Below, one piece after another: positions 1-7,744 of a stretch of DNA of 8,581 bases (the first letter of the stretch is position 1; every line of letters starts with the position of its first letter). The notes beneath the pieces were generated by a model. The model had not been told where the DNA came from. It saw nothing but the letters and a program-made list of their open reading frames with translations, and did no database searches. A program made the translations under genes and the position numbers. Location of the stretch: the NCBI GenBank assembly GCA_025936195.1, contig JAICTW010000070.1, forward strand, positions 1-8,581. Direction: 5' to 3'. Source of the stretch: Flavisolibacter sp. (GTDB lineage: Bacteria; Bacteroidota; Bacteroidia; Chitinophagales; Chitinophagaceae).

Positions 1-1
1 A

Positions 2-1657
2 TATGATCTTACTATCACCATCACAGACGATTGCAACAATCAACTTCTTGGAGGAAGCCCCGTTGTTGTAAAGAAAAGTAATTTCAAACTTTTTCAAATT
101 GATACTACCTGTGACCTTGCTATTCCAATTGATACTAGTTTCAGCCGCTGGCTGGAACCAGGAAGTTATACCATCACCAAAGTTTTGTCAATCAGCCAGG
201 CAGGCATGCAATATTATCGTGACAGTATTTTCCTTGCACACAATACTTGTCAATCTTATGAGGACATTCTGAAGGAAGAAAAAGACAGTGTTCGCGCCGG
301 CCTTATTTGCAATGCACCTGATGAAGTACATTACGAGTATGAAAGCTATCGTCAGGATATGCTGGAAGATTTGTATCCTTTGACTGGCCAATACGCTACA
401 ATTCCCCCTGATGATACCTGTTACACCATTTTCAATAATGTAGGTAATAATTATCAAAACAGTAATCTTGTTTACCTCGATGAAAACGGCGATACTTCGC
501 TTGTTATAAGTAGTGAAGGCCAACCTGTAAAACCGTGGGCCTTAACCCGCCAGGAGTTTATTGATAATTTCCAGAAAAGCTGGGCAGAAACATTATTACC
601 CTATCATCCTGAATTCCCCATCTTACAGAAATATGAGGGATTTATAGAGAGCTTAAAATGGAATGAAGAATTTTCAAAAGTAAAAACCTATGCCGAAGCA
701 AAGGCCAAAGGCTATTTGAATCCTACAGGAAATAGCACGCAGACTCCTGCTTCAGGGTTTGGTATATTGAATACCGATCCGCTTTTTACGCAATATGCAA
801 TAAGCAGTTCTGCCAGAGCAGCTATTGAAAATAAATTGTTCAATTACGGCGTCGGATTGTCTGCAGGCTATGTTTCTCTTTGGGGAATGGCTACAGCACA
901 ATCCAAATGTGCTAACACAAAACGCATTGATGAAAGCTGCGTGATGCAATGGAATGGCAAAGCCTTCAATGAAACAGAACTTTGCACCGGCGATCTGGAT
1001 ATGGCCTGGAAATTCTTCCAAAGCCAATACCTTTCAATAAAACATGACTGGTTGATCAATTACTGCATCAGTTCTTCAGCAGCAAGCCAGGATCTTCGTC
1101 CGTGCAGGCCAAACTTTATTACCACTTCACAAGCATTGCAGCAGGCAGGATATTCTTCCGGTAACCAGGCGGGTTCTCCTTCATCTGGCAATTTAGTTGC
1201 CGACAGTACTAAGACCTATGCTGATGCCAATAAATTCTTTGATGATAACTGCCGTGCCTATGCCACACGGTGGTGGCAGCAATTGCAAACGCCCTGCAAT
1301 TATGATGTAGCAAAGGATTCCGCCATTATCATTTCTTATTTGGTTGATGTTTGTCGCAATGGCGCCGATTTTGATCATCCCTTTGGTTCAAATACGGTAA
1401 AACCGGGAAGCACCAGCCGCTTTAAAAGCTTCGAAGAAGTTATTAAATTTTATAATGATTCTACCGGCCGCAGTATTGATTTGAATTGCAACGCGTATTT
1501 AATTGATAAGCCTTTATCCTATGAGCATAGTGCTCCATTGGTAACACAACAAATTTTTGGTAAGCCCGATAGTTGCGTGAACGCAAAGATCAACTTCTAT
1601 TATAACCAATACACCACCCTTGCTTCTTCCTATATCAATTTCAGTGATTTCCTGTGA
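2..1657 (+). CDS. N-terminal scaffold of a giant RHS-family protein, 5' end outside the window, ends at an in-frame TGA
   Basis: The frame is open from the first complete codon at position 2, so the true start lies upstream. TTG or ATG codons inside (TTG at 185, ATG at 206) are not credible starts because conserved-looking protein continues upstream of them. At least 551 residues are visible. The product looks like the Cys-rich N-terminal part of Bacteroidota RHS proteins: an M-x2-D-x5-GQYA block (residues about 120-132), an LTRQEF segment, an HPEF motif at residues 202-205 (HPEY-like in relatives), then widely spaced Cys residues to the end. No membrane segment is visible, and any signal peptide would be off the left edge. 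The reading frame is the same as that of the RHS gene that follows. Only the TGA at 1655-1657 separates them, and the protein wording runs straight across it. I therefore see this as the front half of one gene, not a separate gene. The family call is fairly sure; its biochemical role is unknown. Confidence 0.8.
   Translation, partial: YDLTITITDDCNNQLLGGSPVVVKKSNFKLFQIDTTCDLAIPIDTSFSRWLEPGSYTITKVLSISQAGMQYYRDSIFLAHNTCQSYEDILKEEKDSVRAGLICNAPDEVHYEYESYRQDMLEDLYPLTGQYATIPPDDTCYTIFNNVGNNYQNSNLVYLDENGDTSLVISSEGQPVKPWALTRQEFIDNFQKSWAETLLPYHPEFPILQKYEGFIESLKWNEEFSKVKTYAEAKAKGYLNPTGNSTQTPASGFGILNTDPLFTQYAISSSARAAIENKLFNYGVGLSAGYVSLWGMATAQSKCANTKRIDESCVMQWNGKAFNETELCTGDLDMAWKFFQSQYLSIKHDWLINYCISSSAASQDLRPCRPNFITTSQALQQAGYSSGNQAGSPSSGNLVADSTKTYADANKFFDDNCRAYATRWWQQLQTPCNYDVAKDSAIIISYLVDVCRNGADFDHPFGSNTVKPGSTSRFKSFEEVIKFYNDSTGRSIDLNCNAYLIDKPLSYEHSAPLVTQQIFGKPDSCVNAKINFYYNQYTTLASSYINFSDFL
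1655..1657 (+). other. In-frame TGA interrupting the RHS reading frame
   Basis: The codons read FSDFL, TGA, KRYQTRISQGSLDTLM, and frame 2 stays open on both sides from position 2 to 7741. The residues after the stop (ISQGSLDTL, then a Cys and YLPQPI) look like a continuation of the same Cys-bounded module. A TGG or CGA codon would restore the frame with one base change. TGG is used for Trp throughout, and the other genes here end in TGA, so TGA is not reassigned. Possible explanations are a nonsense mutation, a sequencing or assembly error, or partial readthrough. The following base is A, not the C typical of the leakiest bacterial UGA contexts. Confidence 0.85.
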
Positions 1658-1702
1658 AAGCGTTATCAAACCAGGATTTCGCAAGGTAGTTTAGATACAC
1701 TG

Positions 1703-4700
1703 ATGGGTCTCGGAAATAATAGTATCACATGTAAATATTTGCCGCAACCCATTAATCTTCCTCCGTTGTTTCAATGTGCGGTGAGCAATCCGTGTATTGA
1801 ATGCGCTGAATTCAACCAGGCTTACAATCAGTTCAAATCACTTTTCCCTGGCGTTGAGCCCTCTTATGAAGAAGAAGATACGATTCAGCAAAAGAAAAAT
1901 AGTTTGTTTGTCCATTACATGAACTTGCATTTTGGCTTTAATAAAACGGCTGCGGATTATTTGGACTTTAAAGCGCAATGCGATTCGGCAGGTATTACTT
2001 CAACCATTACCAGAGATACGCTGCAGGCAATTATTACTGATTTCAAAAATTATTATTCGGCAATTGAGAAAGGACAGGTTTATAAAGGATACAAACTCAC
2101 CCAGGCTGCCATTGAAATGACCAATGCCGCCGATGCGGTGTTAAAAGTGCGTCATGGTTTAAGCCCTTCCGGCGGATATGCCATCGCAAATTTCACTACC
2201 GGCTTTGATTCAAAACTTCAAAGTGTAATTAAAACAGTAAATGGATATTATCATGCCATTGTTCCTTTCCCACTAAATGATACACACGTTGGTTTTATTG
2301 ACTATTCCGAATTACAGTCGGTTACTGTTTTGCCGCAGGATTTTGTAAATGGAACCGCAACTGCAGAACAGTTGAGCCGGAAATATTATGCTACTGTTGT
2401 GAACGATTGGGGTAACTGTTTTCAGCAAATGTGGTCGTCCAGAAATAGTGGCGCTTCGTATGCTTATTATGGAATCTCTACTCCGCTTTCAAAATATTTA
2501 CCTTCGGTTGCCCCTGAGAACCACGTATTTAATTTTACATTTTATACAATTCCTTCCTGGGTTACGGATGCTTCAACGTTTGAACAATTCTATCGCGACA
2601 GCGTAAACTTGCCGGGTCTTGGATATAACAGCCGCTATGTGTTTGATAATAATCTGGTGAGATCTGTAAAGAACCCGAAGTTGGCCACACAGTTTATTTA
2701 CACTACTGAAAATACCAGTTGTTATACCACAACAGCGAGAGCTGTAAAAGTTACTCTTGAATTAATGGACGGTAGCATCAAAGATGCGTACATGTATGGT
2801 ACTTATGACTGCACGGGTTATGTTTATTATAAAGAAAGTGTTGATAGTAATTTGTATAACTCTGATTGCAGCAAGGCCTTTGCTTTTTATTATAATCAAC
2901 GCAATGGCACTGATTACACCGGTAATCAAATTGATTCAATTTATGCAGCTAACAGTGTGGAACCAACGTATTGCACGCAAGGCTCGTGTCAATCTATTGT
3001 GGTGGCATCTACCGGCGCACCCAAGCCTGAATATATATCCTGTCAGCAGCTCATCACCACGTATAAGAACTTCATGGCTGATTTTCCTCATCCTGAAAAA
3101 GGCGCCATTGTAAAAGCTCCGGGAAGTGCAAGCCGATTAAGCATCAATACCATGAGCATGCAATCGTTGAATACCGGTGAAGAAAATAGTCTTACTACAA
3201 CGCCGCCAACCGCGCCTGTGATTGACTCTGTGCCTCCTGTTGCTGATTCCATACAGGTTTCAGCAGAACAGGTCGAACAAACGGCTGCAAAGTCAATGAG
3301 CATGCAGAGTATGTCGGTTAGCCCCATGTTCTTTGTGGGAGATCCTCCACTTGAGGATACTTATTTGCAAGGGAAAGATCTATTGGAATGGTATTTCAAT
3401 ACACATCTCAATGTCAGCGGCTATACCTATGAAGATTTTATGAGCTGGCTGGTAAATGATTGTGGTTATCAATTGCATCAACTGCCATTAAATGATAAAG
3501 CTGCTGTTTGCTGTGATACTTTGCAAACGCTTTTAAATAGCTTTAAGCTGAAGTATCCTGATTCCTTAGGTGCTGTTATTACTGAAACGAAAACAGTGCC
3601 GGTGCACAAAGTGTCGCACCTTATTAGCCGTTATACTGGATCAGGTGTTTTGGCGTCGGAGTCTACATCAACTTCCGGTGCTGCTTTAGCGGCTGAAACA
3701 TGGACAAGCGGCGGACAGTGGATGATCATTAGAGATAACGTAAGTTTCAATTTCAATGTGCTTCCACAAAATTCAACCATCAATAATGCAGCACTTAACT
3801 TATATGCAAAGCCCGAGCAGATAGAATTCTTTCCTTGCTGCGGCGCCCATTATCGTAACACGACAGACAGTGTTTATGGTATTTTTGAAAGGGTGACTGG
3901 GTTGATTGTTCCCGGACAAACAGTACCAGGCACACAACCGGAGACGGATACTTTACATAGATTAACCATTGCACCCATAAGCATATCCAATGGCGCTAGT
4001 GGTGGATCAGATCTTTTCAGCAATGAAGATTACCTGAACCAAACTTGTACAAACCTGGTAAGAGACTTGTACCAACAGGCCAATGATAACCACAATTACG
4101 GCGTTGTCTTTAAGCTTAATAGAGAGAACCTTTCTTATAAAGCGTACAACTTCTGGGGAATCACTTCTTACACGCCTGTTGCTAAATTGCCAAATCTACA
4201 GGTGAATTATTCTGCCAGCCGTTGCGATGTTTTTACAGCGTTTATCAATAATGCTCTGGGTACACATTTATCCAATGACCAGATAGGCCAGCTTTACAGC
4301 AAGTGCGGCATTTATCAGACACCTTGTGGTACGGTTGCACCTCCGCCACCAGTTATCACCAATGGTCCAAGACTTTGCGGCGGGCAAGCTGTAGATGAAA
4401 TAATCACTGAAGTGCAGAATGATCCATGTGCCGACAGCACCGGTATGGCCATTGTTCGTGCTACGGAGAGGTACCGGGTTTATAAAGATTCATTGACTGG
4501 TTCGTTCACGGAAGCCTATCAGCAAAAATGTTTGAATGCCATTAACCTTGAACGTTTTACTATAGAACATCCGGTAAGCGAATACCACTACACTTTGTAT
4601 TATTACGATCAGGCAGGAAACCTGATAAAGACTGTATCACCAGAAGGGGTGCATCCTAACCGTGATCCCCAATGGTTAAAGCAGGTGGCAAAAAGCCGTA

Positions 4701-7700
4701 ACGAAGGAACCCGGCTGGTGCCGGAGCATAGTTTAGTTACTACTTATCGTTATAATAGTTTGAATCAGGTAGTGACGCAGCAAAGTCCAGATGGCGGCTA
4801 TAGCGAATTTTGGTATGATCGTTTGGGGAGGCTCGTCGTAAGCCGGAATGCAAAACAAAAAGCAGAGGGCAAATGGAGCTATACTTTATACGATGCGCTG
4901 GGACGTATTACCGAAGTGGGACAGAAAGTGCAAACCACAGCTATGACTTCTGCGCTGGCAAGAGGCCCACAAGCCCTCGACACATGGTTGAAAGCGGTTT
5001 ATCGCAATGAGAACAACAGCCGCGTTGTAGCCGAGCAGGTGACAACCACTGTGTATGATGTAGCCGATGCCGTCACAGCCGCTTTGCCCAAGCCAATTCC
5101 TTTTGTTCAGAAGGGATACACCTTGCGCAACCGGGTAGCGTATACCCGGACCTACGACTACCTGTTTGCAGCCGTCTTGTTCAATCTGCCCGTTTATGGT
5201 ACATATAATTACAGCACTTTATACAGCTACGATATTCATGGCAACGTAGATACATTGATGCAATACTATCGCTCCGGTGTAATGTCAGCGCAGGGCAACA
5301 ACCGGTTTAAACTGATTGCTTACAAGTATGACCTAATATCAGGAAAAGTGAATGAAGTGCATTATCAACCCGGCCAGGCCGACCAGTTGTATCATCGTTA
5401 TTCGTATGATGCCGACAACCGGTTAACCGATGTTTATACCAGTGATAATAAGCTATTGCTTTATGATGTCAATCTTGTTGAGCATGATGCCCGCTATGAT
5501 TATTACAAACACGGACCGTTGGCCCGCACCGTATTGGGCACACAAAAAGTGCAGGGTTTGGATTATGCTTATAATTTACAAGGCTGGTTAAAAGGACTGA
5601 ATGCTACAGGACTTAATACGCCTTCAGGAAATGGAGGCGATATGGGTGGAGATGGAAGAACTACCGGCGTGGCAAGGGATGCCTTTGCTTTTAGCCTTAA
5701 TTATTTTACAGGTGATTATTTTTCTATCAGTGGAAAGAACCCGTTCCCCGGTTATAGCGGATACCTGCCTGGGAGTGCATACAGGCCTTTATACAACGGT
5801 AATATTTCATCCATGGCCGTAAGCATTGACAAACTAAACGGCACACAGCTTTACAATTACAGCTATGATCAATTGAACCGCTTGATTGGAATGGATACGT
5901 ATCGTGGCTTTGATTCAATTGCCAACAACTGGAACGGATTAGTTTACACTCCTGATTATGGAGAGAAGATCAGTTATGATGCCAATGGAAATATTCTTTC
6001 TTACCTGCGCAATGGAAATGCAGCAAGATTAAGTATGGATAATATGGCTTACAGTTATAAGCCAGGCACCAACCAGCTGGATAAAGTAGTGGACGTGGCG
6101 CCGGATGCCAGTGCCGGTGAGTATGATAAGTATAATGATATAAAACAGGGGCAGACAGATGGCAACTACCAGTATGATGCGATCGGTAATTTGATCAAGG
6201 ACAACTCGGAACGAATAACGAATATCACGTGGAGTGTGTATGGTAAGATTTTAAGTATTACAAAGAATGCGCTGAATAAAGGTGATGTGCAAGCCATTAA
6301 TTACACCTATGACGCAGCAGGCAACAGGATCAGTAAGGAAGTGATTAAAAAGAATGTTTCTGCTTCTGACATTACCTGGTATGTGAGGGATGCCAGCGGC
6401 AATGTAATGGCGGTTTATACATACACAGGAGTAAATTTGAACAACGGAACATTGTATCTTAGCGAGCAACACCTGTATGGAAGCAGCAGGATAGGAGTGT
6501 GGAACAGAAATGTGGATATGAGCAGTTCTTTGAATAATACTACAAATGTGCCTTTGCTTGGAACTACTTACAGTAGCGGATTGGAGAGAGGAAAGAAAAT
6601 GTATGAGTTAAGCAATCATTTAGGTAATGTGCTGGTGACGATCTCGGATAAGAAACAGGGAGTAGATCAAAACAGCGATGGAGTGATTGATTATTATGTG
6701 GCGGATGTGGTGAGTGCACAAGATTTTTATCCCTTTGGATTTAAGATGCCTGGACGGAAATATAATGCTACTAACTACAGGTATGGATTCAATGGTAAAG
6801 AAGAGGATGATGAAGTAAAGGGTGATGGCAATGAAATTGCTTTTGAAAACAGGATATACGACACACGAACTGGAAGATGGTTAAGCACTGACCCTTCTCA
6901 ATATAGGCATCCTTATGAATCCCCTTATATGTTCGCTGGTTCAAATCCAATTTTCTATAAAGATCCAGATGGGAAAGATAAGATCGTAACAATCTATGTA
7001 AAAACAGACAATGGTACATTCCCACTGCTCACCTATACTGACAAGAATCATTTATATGTGGAAGCCCAGAATCGTTATGACAACCTTCCAGAGTATGTTA
7101 AATATAACGCTATTGTATCTGTAACACTCGATTTTAGTGGCGGGAAAAAAGGAACTCAAACTACATCTTCCAAGCCAGATTATGAGCATCCAATGGAAAG
7201 TGGATTTTGGGAATGGGCATCTTACAAAACCGGTGCTTATAAAATACCCAGTCCTTATAGAGATCAACATGCTCAATCAAATGGAAAGGGTAGCTATCAA
7301 AAGGCAGGATACGTTCTAACAGGAAATGATAACGGGACTACATTAGATTTAAAAGACAATGCAGGTCATATTTATGGATCAATTGACGTTGGAATATTGT
7401 TGAAAGGTCTTTCTGGACTTGATTCAAAACCTGAAGAATTATTCGAGGCTTTTGATAAGAAAGGGCTTGAAAATGTGTTACACGTACTTGAAAGTATGAG
7501 CAACGTTAAAGAAGGAAAGGAGCACTGGGATAACTTAAAAGAAGCTGCACAAAAAGCATTAGAGGAAAAGGACGCAGTTAGTGAAGATGAGAATTTATTA
7601 CCACCTGGGAGCGATTCTTGTACAGTTTGTCACAAGGTGGAACCTAAGGATAGTATGAATAAACACAAAGTAAATACTCAGGAAAACTATCATGCAGGAA

Positions 7701-7744
7701 AAACGCAAGCAAAAGGATATAATAAAGTAAAAAAAGACAATTGA
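1703..7744 (+). CDS. RHS/YD-repeat protein with RHS-associated core and variable C-terminal tip (probable polymorphic toxin)
   Basis: The protein has 2013 residues from the first ATG after the in-frame TGA. Domains in order: Cys-bounded scaffold modules (about 1-460); a Met/Ser/Thr/Pro-rich linker (about 465-555); more scaffold; a possible DNRLRE/CBM96-like beta domain (about 640-835); a Cys module (841-875); a Pro-rich joint (about 880); and YD-type repeats (about 966-1600; examples are YYYDQAGNL, YTLYDALGR, YSYDADNRL, YTYDAAGNR). These are followed by the NHLGNVLVTISDKK block, a DxNxDGxxD loop (1655-1663), and the RHS core (about 1684-1757) with DP at 1730 and DPDG at 1754-1757. The tip is 1758-2013. 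RHS repeats are known to form a beta cage around a C-terminal effector. Here that role is inferred. The ATG at 1703 has no well-placed Shine-Dalgarno site (an AAGG lies 16 bases upstream), and the new N terminus has no signal peptide. It is therefore more likely the remainder of the upstream frame than an independent gene. The stop overlaps the next gene. Confidence 0.85.
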   Translation: MGLGNNSITCKYLPQPINLPPLFQCAVSNPCIECAEFNQAYNQFKSLFPGVEPSYEEEDTIQQKKNSLFVHYMNLHFGFNKTAADYLDFKAQCDSAGITSTITRDTLQAIITDFKNYYSAIEKGQVYKGYKLTQAAIEMTNAADAVLKVRHGLSPSGGYAIANFTTGFDSKLQSVIKTVNGYYHAIVPFPLNDTHVGFIDYSELQSVTVLPQDFVNGTATAEQLSRKYYATVVNDWGNCFQQMWSSRNSGASYAYYGISTPLSKYLPSVAPENHVFNFTFYTIPSWVTDASTFEQFYRDSVNLPGLGYNSRYVFDNNLVRSVKNPKLATQFIYTTENTSCYTTTARAVKVTLELMDGSIKDAYMYGTYDCTGYVYYKESVDSNLYNSDCSKAFAFYYNQRNGTDYTGNQIDSIYAANSVEPTYCTQGSCQSIVVASTGAPKPEYISCQQLITTYKNFMADFPHPEKGAIVKAPGSASRLSINTMSMQSLNTGEENSLTTTPPTAPVIDSVPPVADSIQVSAEQVEQTAAKSMSMQSMSVSPMFFVGDPPLEDTYLQGKDLLEWYFNTHLNVSGYTYEDFMSWLVNDCGYQLHQLPLNDKAAVCCDTLQTLLNSFKLKYPDSLGAVITETKTVPVHKVSHLISRYTGSGVLASESTSTSGAALAAETWTSGGQWMIIRDNVSFNFNVLPQNSTINNAALNLYAKPEQIEFFPCCGAHYRNTTDSVYGIFERVTGLIVPGQTVPGTQPETDTLHRLTIAPISISNGASGGSDLFSNEDYLNQTCTNLVRDLYQQANDNHNYGVVFKLNRENLSYKAYNFWGITSYTPVAKLPNLQVNYSASRCDVFTAFINNALGTHLSNDQIGQLYSKCGIYQTPCGTVAPPPPVITNGPRLCGGQAVDEIITEVQNDPCADSTGMAIVRATERYRVYKDSLTGSFTEAYQQKCLNAINLERFTIEHPVSEYHYTLYYYDQAGNLIKTVSPEGVHPNRDPQWLKQVAKSRNEGTRLVPEHSLVTTYRYNSLNQVVTQQSPDGGYSEFWYDRLGRLVVSRNAKQKAEGKWSYTLYDALGRITEVGQKVQTTAMTSALARGPQALDTWLKAVYRNENNSRVVAEQVTTTVYDVADAVTAALPKPIPFVQKGYTLRNRVAYTRTYDYLFAAVLFNLPVYGTYNYSTLYSYDIHGNVDTLMQYYRSGVMSAQGNNRFKLIAYKYDLISGKVNEVHYQPGQADQLYHRYSYDADNRLTDVYTSDNKLLLYDVNLVEHDARYDYYKHGPLARTVLGTQKVQGLDYAYNLQGWLKGLNATGLNTPSGNGGDMGGDGRTTGVARDAFAFSLNYFTGDYFSISGKNPFPGYSGYLPGSAYRPLYNGNISSMAVSIDKLNGTQLYNYSYDQLNRLIGMDTYRGFDSIANNWNGLVYTPDYGEKISYDANGNILSYLRNGNAARLSMDNMAYSYKPGTNQLDKVVDVAPDASAGEYDKYNDIKQGQTDGNYQYDAIGNLIKDNSERITNITWSVYGKILSITKNALNKGDVQAINYTYDAAGNRISKEVIKKNVSASDITWYVRDASGNVMAVYTYTGVNLNNGTLYLSEQHLYGSSRIGVWNRNVDMSSSLNNTTNVPLLGTTYSSGLERGKKMYELSNHLGNVLVTISDKKQGVDQNSDGVIDYYVADVVSAQDFYPFGFKMPGRKYNATNYRYGFNGKEEDDEVKGDGNEIAFENRIYDTRTGRWLSTDPSQYRHPYESPYMFAGSNPIFYKDPDGKDKIVTIYVKTDNGTFPLLTYTDKNHLYVEAQNRYDNLPEYVKYNAIVSVTLDFSGGKKGTQTTSSKPDYEHPMESGFWEWASYKTGAYKIPSPYRDQHAQSNGKGSYQKAGYVLTGNDNGTTLDLKDNAGHIYGSIDVGILLKGLSGLDSKPEELFEAFDKKGLENVLHVLESMSNVKEGKEHWDNLKEAAQKALEEKDAVSEDENLLPPGSDSCTVCHKVEPKDSMNKHKVNTQENYHAGKTQAKGYNKVKKDN
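2867..2974 (+). repeat. Cys-bounded scaffold module, copy A (protein-level repeat)
   Basis: Residues 389-424 of the RHS protein begin and end with Cys. They share a pattern with residues 841-875: Cys, aromatic and Asn residues, GT, then N-x-QI-x3-Y, and a closing Cys with Pro before it. The similarity is visible in the protein but not obvious in the DNA, so this is an old module duplication, not a recent DNA repeat. Confidence 0.5.
3617..4213 (+). other. Possible DNRLRE/CBM96-like beta domain inside the RHS protein
   Basis: Residues about 639-837 have features typical of the DNRLRE (disaggregatase-related) fold. They contain a stretch of the form Q-N-S-T-I-N-N-A-A-L-N-L-Y-A, then a middle section with polar strands, NYGVVFKL, and a closing segment with PNLQVNYS. 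In that family such phrases mark a beta-sandwich found on secreted surface proteins and thought to bind glycans. The call rests on pattern only. A profile search could place it elsewhere. Confidence 0.4.
4223..4327 (+). repeat. Cys-bounded scaffold module, copy B (protein-level repeat)
   Basis: Residues 841-875 of the RHS protein follow the same plan as residues 389-424 (Cys, F-x2-F-x-N, GT, ND-QI-x2-LY, Cys, then a closing PC). It sits between the possible DNRLRE-like domain and the Pro-rich joint that precedes the YD repeats. Confidence 0.5.
6752..6979 (+). other. RHS-repeat-associated core domain
   Basis: Residues about 1684-1759 hold the classic end of the RHS cage: YRYGFNGKE, a short acidic insert, then RIYDTRTGRWLSTDP, YESPYMFAGSNPI, and DPDG at 1754-1757. 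In characterised RHS and TcC proteins the core precedes the variable tip and acts as an aspartic autoprotease that releases it. The paired Asp-Pro motifs here (1730-1731 and 1754-1755, with 22 residues between) fit that architecture. Cleavage itself is inferred. Confidence 0.85.
6980..7741 (+). other. Variable C-terminal tip of the RHS protein, unrecognised putative effector domain
   Basis: Residues about 1760-2013 follow the DPDG boundary and do not resemble any toxin fold I can name. Visible parts are a beta-rich start (about 1760-1815), a Gly/Ser/aromatic section (SGFWEWASY, then a Gly-Tyr-rich stretch), a helical LL-KGLSGLDSKPEELFEAF segment, and a charged helix rich in Lys and Glu. The last 45 residues contain C1973-x2-C1976-H1977 with later H1988 and H1997, and end very Lys-rich. 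The DNA looks more A+T-rich than the repeat body. By position this is the effector part of the protein, paired with the overlapping MORN-repeat gene. Its activity is unknown. Confidence 0.6.

Noticed and set aside
188..523. 111-codon open frame on the - strand inside the RHS front half
   Set aside because: It is a shadow of the + strand coding frame. It has no promoter or ribosome-binding site, and the + strand protein is recognisably RHS-like throughout.
1655..1657. TGA as a selenocysteine or reassigned Trp codon
   Set aside because: TGG is used for Trp throughout, and both downstream complete genes end in TGA. No obvious SECIS-like hairpin follows, and the position lies in an ordinary helical segment.
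3088..3327. 79-codon open frame on the - strand opposite the MSMQS linker
   Set aside because: It lies opposite a low-complexity coding linker, where long antisense frames arise by chance. No independent start signals are seen.
7619..7633. CxxCH in the RHS tip as a c-type cytochrome heme site
   Set aside because: There is no cytochrome c fold around it, no distal Met or His in the usual setting, and the protein is an RHS effector tip. A metal knuckle or chance is more likely.
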